Shown piece after piece: positions 24,318-31,892 of a stretch of 32,328 nt of DNA. The stretch is from positions 1 through 32,328 of the forward strand of contig JBAWVF010000025.1 of the NCBI GenBank assembly GCA_037147415.1. The letters run 5' to 3'. Source of the stretch: BOG-933 sp037147415 (GTDB lineage: Bacteria > Pseudomonadota > Alphaproteobacteria > Azospirillales > Azospirillaceae). Position numbers and translations under genes: made by a program. The notes beneath the pieces are model-generated. The model made no database searches. It was not told the DNA's origin and saw only the letters and a program-made list of their open reading frames with translations. Position 1 is the first letter of the stretch. Each line of letters begins with the position of its first letter.

Positions 24318-25702
24318 GGAGATTCACCCTCGCTGCGGGGCTGGTTTTCGCGTTAGCTTTTCTTACGGCCGCGGTTCCGATCAGCCGTGATCAGCTTAGT
24401 CTCAGCTATGCGCCGGTGGTCAAACGGACGGCGCCGGCGGTGGTCAATATTTTTACGAAGACCGTGGTGCGTGACGGCGGGCTCGGGCCGCTGTTCGACG
24501 ACCCGATTTTCCGTCGGTTTTTCGGCGAGGATTCGCCCTTTGCTCTGCCGCGCGAGCGGGTGCAGAACTCGTTGGGCTCGGGAGTGCTCGTACGCGGCGA
24601 CGGTCTGGTCGTGACCAATTATCATGTGATCAAGGATGCCGATCAGATCACGGTGGTGCTCAATGATCGCCGCGAGTTCGAAGCCAAGGTGGTCAGCAAG
24701 GATCAGCGCGTCGATCTGGCCGTGTTGCGCATCAATACCGGCTCGGAGCGCTTACCGTTTTTGGAACTGCGCGACAGCGACGAGATCGAAGTCGGGGATC
24801 TGGTCCTGGCGATCGGCAATCCGTTCGGGGTCGGTCAGACGGTAACCAGCGGTATTGTTTCGGCGGTGGCGCGGACTGCGGTCGGGATTTCCGATTATAA
24901 TTTTTTTATTCAAACCGACGCCGCGATTAATCCGGGGAACTCGGGCGGCGCATTGGTCACCATGGACGGTAAGATCGCCGGGATCAATACCGCGATCTAT
25001 TCGCGCAGTGGTGGCTCGATCGGGATCGGATTCGCGATTCCGGCCAACATGGTGCGCTCGGTACTGGAAGCGGTCGAAGGCGGGGTTAAGCTGGTGCGGC
25101 CCTGGCTCGGCTTGAACGGTCAGCCGGTTACCGCCGATATCGCGTCCTCGCTCGGGTTGATGCGGCCGGCGGGTGTGCTGGTCAAGGCGGTCGATCCGCG
25201 CAGCCCGGCGGGGAAAAGCGGAGTTCGGGTCGGCGATGTCATTTTGACACTCAACGGACAGCCGGTCGATGATTTCGACGCGCTGCGCTTTCGCGTTGCG
25301 ACCCGCTCGGTCGGCTCTACCGCAACGGTCGGGATTATCCGGGATGGCAGTGAGCGGCAGGTCGCTTTTACTCTGGTGGCGCCGCCCGAGGATCCGCCGC
25401 GCCAGGTGACGGAGTTGGCCGGGCGCAATCCCCTGACCGGCGCCACCGTGGCTAATCTATCGCCCGCTTTTGCCGAGGAGATCGACTTTCAGGGGATCAG
25501 CTCCGGCGTTGTGATTACCGCTGTTGCGCGGGGTACACCTGCGGCCCGGGTCGGCTTTCGGCCGGGTGATGTGGTGTTAAAGGTCAATGATCGCGAGATC
25601 GGCACGGTCGGGGAATTAAAGAGCATGCTGCGGGATAGCGGCTCCTGGAGCATTAGCGTCCGCCGTGACGGGCAGGTGTTGAACACGACGATCCGGTGGT
25701 GA
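24314..25702 (+). CDS. HtrA/Deg-type periplasmic serine protease, two PDZ domains
   Basis: A periplasmic quality-control protease/chaperone of the DegP/DegQ group. In the 462-residue product the signal peptide is residues 1-20 (LAAGLVFALAFLTAAVP), and the catalytic triad is His104 (TNYHVIKD), Asp134 (RVDLAVLR) and Ser210 (NPGNSGGAL). PDZ1 starts near 260 (RPWLGLNGQPV, GVRVGDVILTLNGQPV), PDZ2 near 375 (GVVITAVARGTPAARVGFRP). The LA loop after residue 50 is short, more like DegQ than DegP. Start ATG overlaps the stop of the lipoprotein gene. Base composition is strongly G+C-rich. Which of degP, degQ or degS it best matches is not decided here, though two PDZ domains argue against DegS. Confidence 0.95.
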   Translation: MRRFTLAAGLVFALAFLTAAVPISRDQLSLSYAPVVKRTAPAVVNIFTKTVVRDGGLGPLFDDPIFRRFFGEDSPFALPRERVQNSLGSGVLVRGDGLVVTNYHVIKDADQITVVLNDRREFEAKVVSKDQRVDLAVLRINTGSERLPFLELRDSDEIEVGDLVLAIGNPFGVGQTVTSGIVSAVARTAVGISDYNFFIQTDAAINPGNSGGALVTMDGKIAGINTAIYSRSGGSIGIGFAIPANMVRSVLEAVEGGVKLVRPWLGLNGQPVTADIASSLGLMRPAGVLVKAVDPRSPAGKSGVRVGDVILTLNGQPVDDFDALRFRVATRSVGSTATVGIIRDGSERQVAFTLVAPPEDPPRQVTELAGRNPLTGATVANLSPAFAEEIDFQGISSGVVITAVARGTPAARVGFRPGDVVLKVNDREIGTVGELKSMLRDSGSWSISVRRDGQVLNTTIRW

Positions 25703-25703
25703 A

Positions 25704-25739
25704 ATAAAAAAGGTGCGGGGGCTTTCGCTCCCGCACCTT
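25704..25739 (-). terminator. Terminator of the pagL-like gene
   Basis: AAGGTGCGGG (25710-25719) pairs with CCCGCACCTT (25730-25739), with three more inner pairs including one G-U around TTTC. On the minus strand six T follow the stem (complement of 25711-25706), as expected for a rho-independent terminator of the minus-strand gene. On the plus strand only TTC follows, so it would end htrA transcripts weakly. Confidence 0.8.
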
Positions 25740-25761
25740 CGAACCACCGACGAAAGAAAAC

Positions 25762-26364
25762 TTAGTCGAACTTGTAGCCGTAACGACCGCCGATGAAGTT
25801 CATGCCGTCGTTTTCCGGCGCGAACATGCTGGCGTGGGAAATATGCGAGCCGACAATCGAGAGCGAGTGTTGGGGCGTGAGGCGATAGCCAAGCTCGATC
25901 GCTTCGCGGAAGGTAATGGGCGAGCCGAGATTCGGGCGGCCGTCGGTGCGGATGCCGTTCAGCTTCCCGTCGTTTCCGGCAAGGCCGAAGGCAAAATCGA
26001 AGAAGATATTCTGAGTGAGGTTAAAGTCCCAGGTCAGGCCGGAATAAAAAGTATTGGTATAGCCGGCGGTATTGGCGGTAAAGCCGAGATGAATGCGCGG
26101 CTGAAGCACCGACTGCACGAACGGAGTGGCCGACTTGCCGAACACCAGCGGGACCGACAGCAATTCGCCGTTGAAGTCAACCGTATCGGATTCCGTCATC
26201 TTACCGCGGCTGTCGCGAGCGGCGTCATGGTCGAGGATGCCGACTTTGACTTCGGAAATAACCCCGCCGAGCGCACCGGCGGCGTTGGCTGTTACCGGTG
26301 TGCCGGTCAGGACGAGTGAGGCTAGAACGGCGGCAGTGGACAGTAAAATTTGCGACTTTTTCAT
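25762..26364 (-). CDS. PagL-like lipid A 3-O-deacylase
   Basis: PagL-type outer-membrane enzymes remove the 3-O acyl chain of lipid A. From ATG 26364 the product is 200 residues; this start has GGGAGGG just upstream and gives a clean signal peptide MKKSQILLSTAAVLASLVLT...ANA|A. The mature part alternates short beta-strand-like segments (VDFNGELLSVPLV, PRIHLGFTANTAGYTNTFYS, NIFFDFAFGLAGN) and ends in GRYGYKF, suiting an eight-stranded barrel with a C-terminal aromatic. The catalytic pair His174-x-Ser176 is in SHISHASM; PagL has Asn right after the serine (HxSN), here it is His. A Glu at 184 could be the third residue. Lone gene with its own terminator, convergent to htrA. Confidence 0.8.
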   Translation of the reverse strand: MKKSQILLSTAAVLASLVLTGTPVTANAAGALGGVISEVKVGILDHDAARDSRGKMTESDTVDFNGELLSVPLVFGKSATPFVQSVLQPRIHLGFTANTAGYTNTFYSGLTWDFNLTQNIFFDFAFGLAGNDGKLNGIRTDGRPNLGSPITFREAIELGYRLTPQHSLSIVGSHISHASMFAPENDGMNFIGGRYGYKFD

Positions 26365-26526
26365 GGTACCCTCCCGGAACACGTTGATTGTTTCTGTACC
26401 ATGGGTGTCGGGGATGTATAAGCACTATCCGTTGGTTGAGACTGGCTTCTCATGCGGAAGGTTAGGGCTGTTGCATTTCAGACACGAGTCCGGTCCGGTC
26501 CCCGGAACCCCCGGGGAGACCTTGTG

Positions 26527-29022
26527 ATGATGGCGATTGAGCCGGTCCTGCCGGCGGTTCGGACGGCCTTGCGTGAGGCGGGAACCGCCGTGCTGCAAGC
26601 CCCGCCGGGTGCGGGCAAGACCACAAGGGTTCCGCTTGCGTTGCTAGACGAGCCTTGGCTCGGTGACCGGCGGATTATCGTGCTGGAGCCGCGTCGGCTG
26701 GCGGCGCGGGCCGCGGCGCGGCGCATGGCCGATGAGCGGGGCGAGGAAATCGGCGCCACGGTCGGTTATCGGGTCCGCTTCGACAGCCGGGTCGGCCCGG
26801 GGACTCGAATCGAAGTGGTGACCGACGGCGTTTTTCTGCGTCGGCTTCAGGAAGACCCGACCTTGGACGGGGTTGGCGCCGTGCTGTTCGACGAGTTCCA
26901 CGAGCGCCGTCTCGATTGCGATCTGGTGCTGGCCTTGTGTTTGGAAGCGCGGGCGGCGGTGCGCGGTGATTTACGCTTGCTGGTGATGTCGGCGACTTTG
27001 GAGGGCGAATCGGTTGCGGCGCTGCTGAGCGGGGCACCGTTGATCACCAGCGAAGGCCGAAGTTTTCCGGTCGAGACCCGCTATCTGCCGCCCGAGCCGA
27101 AGGCGCGGCTTGAAGACGGGGTGGCCACGGCGGTGCGGCGGGCTCTGGCCACGGAGGTCGGCGATATTCTGGCCTTTCTGCCCGGCACCGCCGAAATTCG
27201 CCGGACCGCAACCCGGCTGGCCGAGGGCGGGCTCGGTGCCGAGGTGACGGTGGTGGCGCTGTATGGTGATCTGAGTCTCGATCGGCAGGACGAGGCGATT
27301 CGGCCGGCGCCGGCAGGGCGGCGTAAGGTGGTGTTGGCGACCTCGATCGCCGAGACCAGCCTGACCATCGAGGGCGTTCGGGTCGTGATCGATTGCGGGC
27401 TGATGCGGGTGCCGCGCTTCGACCCGGCCTGCGGCATGAGCCGGCTGGAAACCGTGCGGGTCTCGCGCGCCTCGGCCGATCAGCGGCGGGGCCGGGCCGG
27501 GCGCACCGGTCCCGGTCTGTGTTATCGGCTCTGGCCCGAAGCCGAGCAGCGGGCGCTTGCGCCCTTCACGCCGCCGGAAATCCTGTCGGCCGATCTGGCG
27601 CCGTTGGCGCTTGAACTGGCGGAATGGGGGATCGCCGATGCGGGTGCGCTTGCCTGGCTGGATCCGCCGCCGGGCGCGGCTTTGGTTCAGGCGCGTGAAC
27701 TATTGCAGCAATTGGGCGCGCTCGATCGGACCGGGCGGATCACCGCTCATGGCCGGGAGATGGCGCGGCTCGGCGCTCATCCCCGCTTGGCGCATTTGAT
27801 GGTGCGGGGCAGGGCGGCGGGGCGAGGCGCCTTGGCCTGCGCTCTGGCGGCGCTGCTGGGCGAGCGCGACATTCTGCGCAGCGGTCCGCGCGATGCCGAT
27901 CTGCGCACCAGAGTCGAGTTGCTGGCGGGAAAAGGGCGGGGCGAGCGCGGGGCGATCGAACCGGTGCGGCAGGTGGCGGCGCGGTGGCGCCGGCAGTTGC
28001 GGATCGATGGCGAGGACGCTTTGACCCCGGCCGCGACCGGCGGCTTGCTGGCCTTGGCCTATCCCGACCGTATTGCTCGGAGGCGCTCCGGCGGCGGCGG
28101 GCAATATCGCTTGGCCAACGGGCGCGGTGCGGTGCTACCTGCGGGGGATCCGCTCGGGGCCGAGGAATGGCTGGCGGTGGCGGAGCTGGACGGCGACCGC
28201 CGCGAGGCGCGGATATTCCTGGCGGCGCCGCTGACTTTGGCCGAGATCGAAGAGGCGTTCGCCGACCGCATCGACTCGGTCGAGTTCGTCGCTTGGGAGC
28301 CACGGGAACAGGCGGTGCGGGCGCGCCGTCAGCGTCGGTTGAACACTCTGGTGCTGGAGGATGACGCTCTGGCCGAGCCTTCCGCCGATTTGGTCGGCGC
28401 CGCGATGCTGGAGGGCATCCGCCTGCACGGGCTGGCTTTGCTGCCCCGGGCTCCGGCTTTCGAGAATTGGCGTGCCCGAATCGCGTTTTTGCGCCGGGTG
28501 GATCAGCGTGAGGGGGGCCGGGAAGAGTGGCCCGATCTGTCGGATGCCGGCTTGCTGGGAACGCTGGAGGACTGGCTGTTGCCGTGGCTCGACGGCTGTT
28601 CGCGCGCCTCTCATCTCAAGCGCCTCGATTTGGGGGACATTCTTCAGGCCCGGCTTGACCGGCCGCAACAGCGGGCATTGGAAACCCTTGCGCCCTCGCA
28701 TATAATCGTGCCGAGCGGGTCGCGGTTGCCGCTTGACTATAGCGGCGCGGTGCCGGTGCTGGCGGTCCGGCTTCAGGAAATGTTCGGGGCACGTGAAACG
28801 CCCTGCGTGGCCGGTGGTAAGGTGCCGATCGTGCTCCATCTTTTGTCGCCCGCCCGGCGGCCGGTGCAGGTGACCGGCGATCTGGCCGGGTTTTGGGCCG
28901 GCAGCTATCACGCGGTCAAGGGCGAGCTACGGGGGCGCTATCCCAAGCATTTCTGGCCGGATGATCCGCTGTCCGCCCTGCCCACCGACCGCACGAAACG
29001 GGCAATGGCGGCGGGGCGGTAA
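26527..29022 (+). CDS. hrpB: ATP-dependent helicase HrpB
   Basis: HrpB is a DEAH-box type helicase of unknown precise role, found in many Proteobacteria. From ATG 26527 the product is 831 residues, within the family range; GGGGAGA is 7 bases upstream, while the frame-open 75-base upstream part has no family sequence. Walker A is APPGAGKTT (residues 25-33), the DEAH-type box is DEFH (122-125), and motif III is SAT (155-157). ATSIAETSLTIEGVR and QRRGRAGRTGPGLCYRLW are motifs V and VI. The C-terminal HrpB domain ends in PVQVTGDLAGFWAGSYHAVK and RYPKHFWPDDPL, both diagnostic. Strong G+C bias. Start in tandem but 500+ bases beyond htrA, divergent from the pagL-like gene. Confidence 0.97.
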   Translation: MMAIEPVLPAVRTALREAGTAVLQAPPGAGKTTRVPLALLDEPWLGDRRIIVLEPRRLAARAAARRMADERGEEIGATVGYRVRFDSRVGPGTRIEVVTDGVFLRRLQEDPTLDGVGAVLFDEFHERRLDCDLVLALCLEARAAVRGDLRLLVMSATLEGESVAALLSGAPLITSEGRSFPVETRYLPPEPKARLEDGVATAVRRALATEVGDILAFLPGTAEIRRTATRLAEGGLGAEVTVVALYGDLSLDRQDEAIRPAPAGRRKVVLATSIAETSLTIEGVRVVIDCGLMRVPRFDPACGMSRLETVRVSRASADQRRGRAGRTGPGLCYRLWPEAEQRALAPFTPPEILSADLAPLALELAEWGIADAGALAWLDPPPGAALVQARELLQQLGALDRTGRITAHGREMARLGAHPRLAHLMVRGRAAGRGALACALAALLGERDILRSGPRDADLRTRVELLAGKGRGERGAIEPVRQVAARWRRQLRIDGEDALTPAATGGLLALAYPDRIARRRSGGGGQYRLANGRGAVLPAGDPLGAEEWLAVAELDGDRREARIFLAAPLTLAEIEEAFADRIDSVEFVAWEPREQAVRARRQRRLNTLVLEDDALAEPSADLVGAAMLEGIRLHGLALLPRAPAFENWRARIAFLRRVDQREGGREEWPDLSDAGLLGTLEDWLLPWLDGCSRASHLKRLDLGDILQARLDRPQQRALETLAPSHIIVPSGSRLPLDYSGAVPVLAVRLQEMFGARETPCVAGGKVPIVLHLLSPARRPVQVTGDLAGFWAGSYHAVKGELRGRYPKHFWPDDPLSALPTDRTKRAMAAGR

Positions 29023-29028
29023 AGCCGA

Positions 29029-29054
29029 TGTCGTCAAGGACTGTCGTCAAGGAC
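29029..29054 (+). repeat. 13-bp direct duplication after hrpB
   Basis: TGTCGTCAAGGAC occurs twice in tandem (29029-29041 and 29042-29054), seven bases after the hrpB stop. No function is evident; probably a slippage product. Confidence 0.6.
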
Positions 29055-29112
29055 TGGCTGTCGGCCGCTTTTTGCGTTATTCTGCAACGGTATCGAGAAA
29101 AAGGGTTGTCCC

Positions 29113-29421
29113 ATGCCGATTGATCCTGAACTGCTGGCTAAATTCGATTTGCTGATCGCCATGGTTCGCGGCGTTCAGTCCGAACTGGCCGAGGTCCGAA
29201 CCGAGATGGTCGAGGTCCGAACCGAGATGGCCGAGGTGCGAACCGAGATGACCGGAATGCGGACCGAGATGACCGAAATGCGGGCTGAGCAGCGCCTGAC
29301 GAGGGAGATTGTCGCGCGTCAGGGCGAACGGGTCGCCCGTATGGAAGGCCGGCTCGACGAGCAAACTCACATTCTGGCAGCCTTGATTCCGACTAAAATC
29401 GCGGCTGTCGGCGGGCGGTAG
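29113..29421 (+). CDS. Small coiled-coil protein with heptad repeats
   Basis: The product is 102 residues, and residues about 22-80 are a continuous heptad pattern. Four near-identical seven-residue units (EVRTEMV, EVRTEMA, EVRTEMT, GMRTEMT) are followed by a degenerate one (EMRAEQR). Met and Val fall at the core a/d-like positions, suiting an oligomeric parallel coiled coil. The ends are short and non-repetitive (MPIDPELLAKFDLLIAMVRG; LAALIPTKIAAVGGR). No signal peptide or membrane helix is clear. The start follows hrpB by 90 bases and the next gene starts 10 bases after its stop, so the two may share a transcript. Family not recognised. Confidence 0.65.
   Translation: MPIDPELLAKFDLLIAMVRGVQSELAEVRTEMVEVRTEMAEVRTEMTGMRTEMTEMRAEQRLTREIVARQGERVARMEGRLDEQTHILAALIPTKIAAVGGR
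29191..29274 (+). repeat. Four tandem 21-bp coding repeats
   Basis: Four 21-bp units lie at 29191-29211, 29212-29232, 29233-29253 and 29254-29274, each built around CGAACCGAGATG or close variants; a fifth, degenerate unit starts at 29275. Each unit codes one heptad. The first two differ at one base, so the array is recent and may vary in copy number between strains. Confidence 0.85.
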
Positions 29422-29431
29422 GAGAAAACTC

Positions 29432-29830
29432 ATGCGGGCATTCGCCATCGGACTTGCGTTGCTGAGTGCGCTTGTGTCGGCGGGCGGCGGGGAGGCCTTG
29501 GCTTCGGGTGGCGGCGGCGGCAAAGATGGCAATCTCGTGCGCATGGTGGTGATGATGCCGCTGCTTGACGCGCGCACAAACGACGTTCTCAAAATTCTGC
29601 CGATCACCATCGACCTGAACGCCGATACGATCGAACTTAAGGATTATCTGGCCGCTCACATGGCCAATCTTCAAGATGCGGTTCTGGAGGGCGCCTATGG
29701 CAAGGTTCATAGCGATTGGGGCTATGACCGAATTCAGGCTTTGATGAAGTCATTGGTTGACGGTGAGGTCGGTGAGGAGCGGGCGCACGGGATTCATTTG
29801 TCGATTCGGGTCAATGTGAAGGCGCAGTAA
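29432..29830 (+). CDS. Small exported protein, possibly FliL-like
   Basis: The product is 132 residues with an N-terminal signal or anchor (MRAFAIGLALLSALVSAGGG, then ALAS) and a Gly-rich linker (SGGGGGKDGN). The rest has MVVMMPLLDA, ILPITIDLNADTIELKDYLA, ANLQDAVLEGAYGKVHSDWG and IQALMKSLVDGEVGEERAHG, ending LSIRVNVKAQ. The outline (N-terminal hydrophobic segment, a strand ahead of a helix reading LQDAVLE, a Lys-Val turn, a second helix, a final strand) resembles the periplasmic domain of FliL, and it sits 42 bases from the fliJ stop on the opposite strand. The similarity is by eye and weak. GGAG lies about 9 bases before the ATG. Confidence 0.6.
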   Translation: MRAFAIGLALLSALVSAGGGEALASGGGGGKDGNLVRMVVMMPLLDARTNDVLKILPITIDLNADTIELKDYLAAHMANLQDAVLEGAYGKVHSDWGYDRIQALMKSLVDGEVGEERAHGIHLSIRVNVKAQ

Positions 29831-29871
29831 TTCCACCAGGGCGACGACGGAAACGGGTGGGAATAAAATAT

Positions 29872-30303
29872 TCAGTTTTCCGATGCCTCTTGCTGCTTTC
29901 TTTGAAAGCCGATCGCGGCGGTTTCATCGAGCAGCTCGTTTTCCTTGTGCTTTAATTTCAGTTTTTCCTGTTTTACCCGTTCCTCTTGCGCCAGCTCGTA
30001 GCGCTTGAGTTCCTGAAACGCTTCGGCAAGCGCGTCGGTGGCGGCGGCGATACGACTGCGGATTTCCTCCAGCGCCGCTGCTAACCGCTGGCGGCGCCCG
30101 ATCGCGGCGCGGGCAAAGGCGGCATAGCCGAACGAGACTTCAAAATTACCGTGAACAGCGTGCTGTTCCGTCTTTATTTCCTCTTCAAGTTGCGCAGACT
30201 CATTGATTAAGTGATCCTCGTGGCCGCGCAATTCCGAAAGCGTGCGCTGTTTCTCGTCAAGACGCCAACGGTGCAGCCGGATCAGCGGGCGTAAGTCAGC
30301 CAT
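29872..30303 (-). CDS. fliJ: Flagellar export protein FliJ
   Basis: FliJ is the stalk-like coiled-coil subunit that couples the FliI ATPase ring to the flagellar export gate. The 143-residue product is almost all helical and highly charged, with MADLRPLIRLHRWRLDEKQR at the N-terminus (the alphaproteobacterial FliJ opening), then two long Glu/Arg/Lys heptad stretches (ESAQLEEEIKTEQ, ARAAIGRRQRLAAALEEIRS, EERVKQEKLKLKHKENELLD). Length matches the family. It follows fliI on the same strand after 57 bases filled by short tandem repeats, supporting the assignment by position. Confidence 0.9.
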   Translation of the reverse strand: MADLRPLIRLHRWRLDEKQRTLSELRGHEDHLINESAQLEEEIKTEQHAVHGNFEVSFGYAAFARAAIGRRQRLAAALEEIRSRIAAATDALAEAFQELKRYELAQEERVKQEKLKLKHKENELLDETAAIGFQRKQQEASEN

Positions 30304-30321
30304 GACTATTCAACTCTCAAA

Positions 30322-30366
30322 TTACGGCTTCAGGTTACGGTTTCAGGTTACGGCTTCAGGTTACGG
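30322..30366 (-). repeat. 13-bp tandem repeats between fliI and fliJ
   Basis: TTACGGCTTCAGG is repeated at 30322-30334, 30335-30347 (one C-to-T change) and 30348-30360, and begins a fourth time at 30361-30366. The last TTA is the complement of the fliI stop codon. The array fills most of the fliI-fliJ gap. Confidence 0.8.
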
Positions 30367-31695
30367 GGCCGGTTTGCCCAACACGCGCGCCAATTCGATG
30401 TAGCCTTGAGCCAGCACGCTGCGCTCTCGTTTGCCTTGGGTCAGGAACGCTTCGAGCGCCGGCTGAAAATGGATGGCTTCATCGACGGCGGGATCACTGC
30501 CGCGGCGATAGGCGCCAAGGCGAATCATCTCTGCCATATTGTCGTAAGCCGATAATAACTTTCGAGCCTGATTGACTAATTGATTTTCAGCGACGGAATT
30601 GCATCCGGGCATGGTTCGTGACACGCTGCGCAGAATATTGATGGCCGGATAGCGGCCGCGCTCGCCGATCTGGCGTTCCAGCACGATATGACCATCAAGA
30701 ATACCGCGAACCGCGTCGGAAATCGGCTCGTTATGGTCATCGCCTTCAACCAGTACGGTAAACAGGCCGGTGATCGAACCGGCCCCCTTCGGTCCCGGCC
30801 CGGCCCGTTCCAGCAGGCGCGGCAGCTCCGCGAACACGGTGGGCGGATAGCCCTTGGTGGTTGGCGGTTCACCGGCCGACAAACCGATTTCGCGCTGAGC
30901 CATGGCGAACCGGGTGATGCTGTCGATCATGCACAATACATCGCGGCCTTGATCGCGGAAATATTCGGCAATGGCCAGGGTCATATAGGCGGCCTGCCGG
31001 CGCATCAGCGGCGGCTCGTCCGAGGTGGCGACCACCACCACGCTTTTGGCCAGACCATCCGCGCCCAGATCGTCTTCGATGAATTCGCGGGCCTCGCGGC
31101 CGCGCTCACCGACCAGGCCGATCACGGCGACATCGGGTGAGGAGTAGCGCGCCAGCATCGACATCAACGAGGACTTACCGACACCGGAGCCGGCAAAGAT
31201 GCCCATGCGCTGACCGCGGCAGCAGGTCAGAAAAGTGTTGAGCGCCCGAACCCCGAGATCGATCTTGCTGCCGACCCGTTGACGCGAGTGCGCGGCGGGC
31301 GGGGCGTTGCGCACCGGCACGGCAACCGTGCCGCCCGGCAGCGGGCCAAGCCCGTCCACCGGTTCTCCGAGCGCACTGACCACCCGACCCAGCCATTGTT
31401 CGCACGGGAACACCGACGCGGCATCTTCCGATAACTCGGCCTCGCAGCCGAGGCCCACCCCTTCCAGCGTGCCCAGCGGCATCAGTAAGGCGCGGCCGTT
31501 GCGGAATCCGACAACTTCGCAGGGGACTCGGCGTTCGCCCCGCGCCAAAATGGTGCAGCGCCCGCCGACCGAGAGCAACTTTTCAATGCCGGCAACCTCG
31601 ACCAGCAGTCCCTGAACCCCGGTTACGCGCCCGTAGCGCCGATATTCCGGCATACGGCCGACCCGGGCGACGAATTGATCGACAGCAAGGGACAC
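30361..31695 (-). CDS. fliI: Flagellum-specific ATPase FliI
   Basis: FliI energises and helps order flagellar type III export. I chose the GTG start at 31695 (444 residues) because AAGGA lies 7 bases upstream and it places RRYGRVTGVQGLLVEV as in relatives; an ATG at 31752 (463 residues) lacks a visible ribosome binding site. From the GTG, Walker A is FAGSGVGKSS (about 167-176), GERGREAREF carries the catalytic Glu, and Walker B is LCMIDS. ITRFAMAQREIGLSAGEPPT and GYPPTVFAELPRLLERAG are the FliI/EscN-type signature. It ends VLGKPAP. Co-directional with fliJ, divergent from ctrA. Confidence 0.96.
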   Translation of the reverse strand: MSLAVDQFVARVGRMPEYRRYGRVTGVQGLLVEVAGIEKLLSVGGRCTILARGERRVPCEVVGFRNGRALLMPLGTLEGVGLGCEAELSEDAASVFPCEQWLGRVVSALGEPVDGLGPLPGGTVAVPVRNAPPAAHSRQRVGSKIDLGVRALNTFLTCCRGQRMGIFAGSGVGKSSLMSMLARYSSPDVAVIGLVGERGREAREFIEDDLGADGLAKSVVVVATSDEPPLMRRQAAYMTLAIAEYFRDQGRDVLCMIDSITRFAMAQREIGLSAGEPPTTKGYPPTVFAELPRLLERAGPGPKGAGSITGLFTVLVEGDDHNEPISDAVRGILDGHIVLERQIGERGRYPAINILRSVSRTMPGCNSVAENQLVNQARKLLSAYDNMAEMIRLGAYRRGSDPAVDEAIHFQPALEAFLTQGKRERSVLAQGYIELARVLGKPAP

Positions 31696-31767
31696 GAGGG
31701 ATTCCTTATGATGCACAGCCTGGGACGAGGATGCGCCAAAGGCGTTCCCCATGGTTCAGGAAAATCG

Positions 31768-31820
31768 TTAACGATACGTGAAGTTCGCTTGCATTAGTGC
31801 GATCAGTTAATTATTCTTAA
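31768..31820 (+). promoter_or_regulatory. CtrA-box-like sites and candidate ctrA promoter
   Basis: TTAA-N7-TGAA at 31768-31782 matches seven of eight bases of the CtrA consensus TTAA-N7-TTAA. TTAA-N6-TTAA at 31807-31820 has both half sites but is one base short. A sigma-70-like pair TTGCAT (31789-31794) and TATTCT (31812-31817) with 17 bases between lies across them, so the second box overlaps the -10. The whole set sits between fliI and ctrA and could control both. Autoregulation of ctrA and CtrA control of flagellar genes are well established in Caulobacter; for this organism they are inferred. Confidence 0.5.
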
Positions 31821-31892
31821 CCGATCAGATGTAATCGGTTTGGCGTCCGTGTCAACGAGGGCTCGGTCCGCCGCTCAACTCGGGAAACCGCC

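Noticed and set aside
26452..26526. N-terminal extension of HrpB
   Set aside because: No family sequence, and a good ribosome binding site stands before the ATG at 26527.
28135..28911. 258-codon open frame on the minus strand
   Set aside because: Antisense to the conserved C-terminal part of hrpB in a very G+C-rich gene, where long empty frames are expected.
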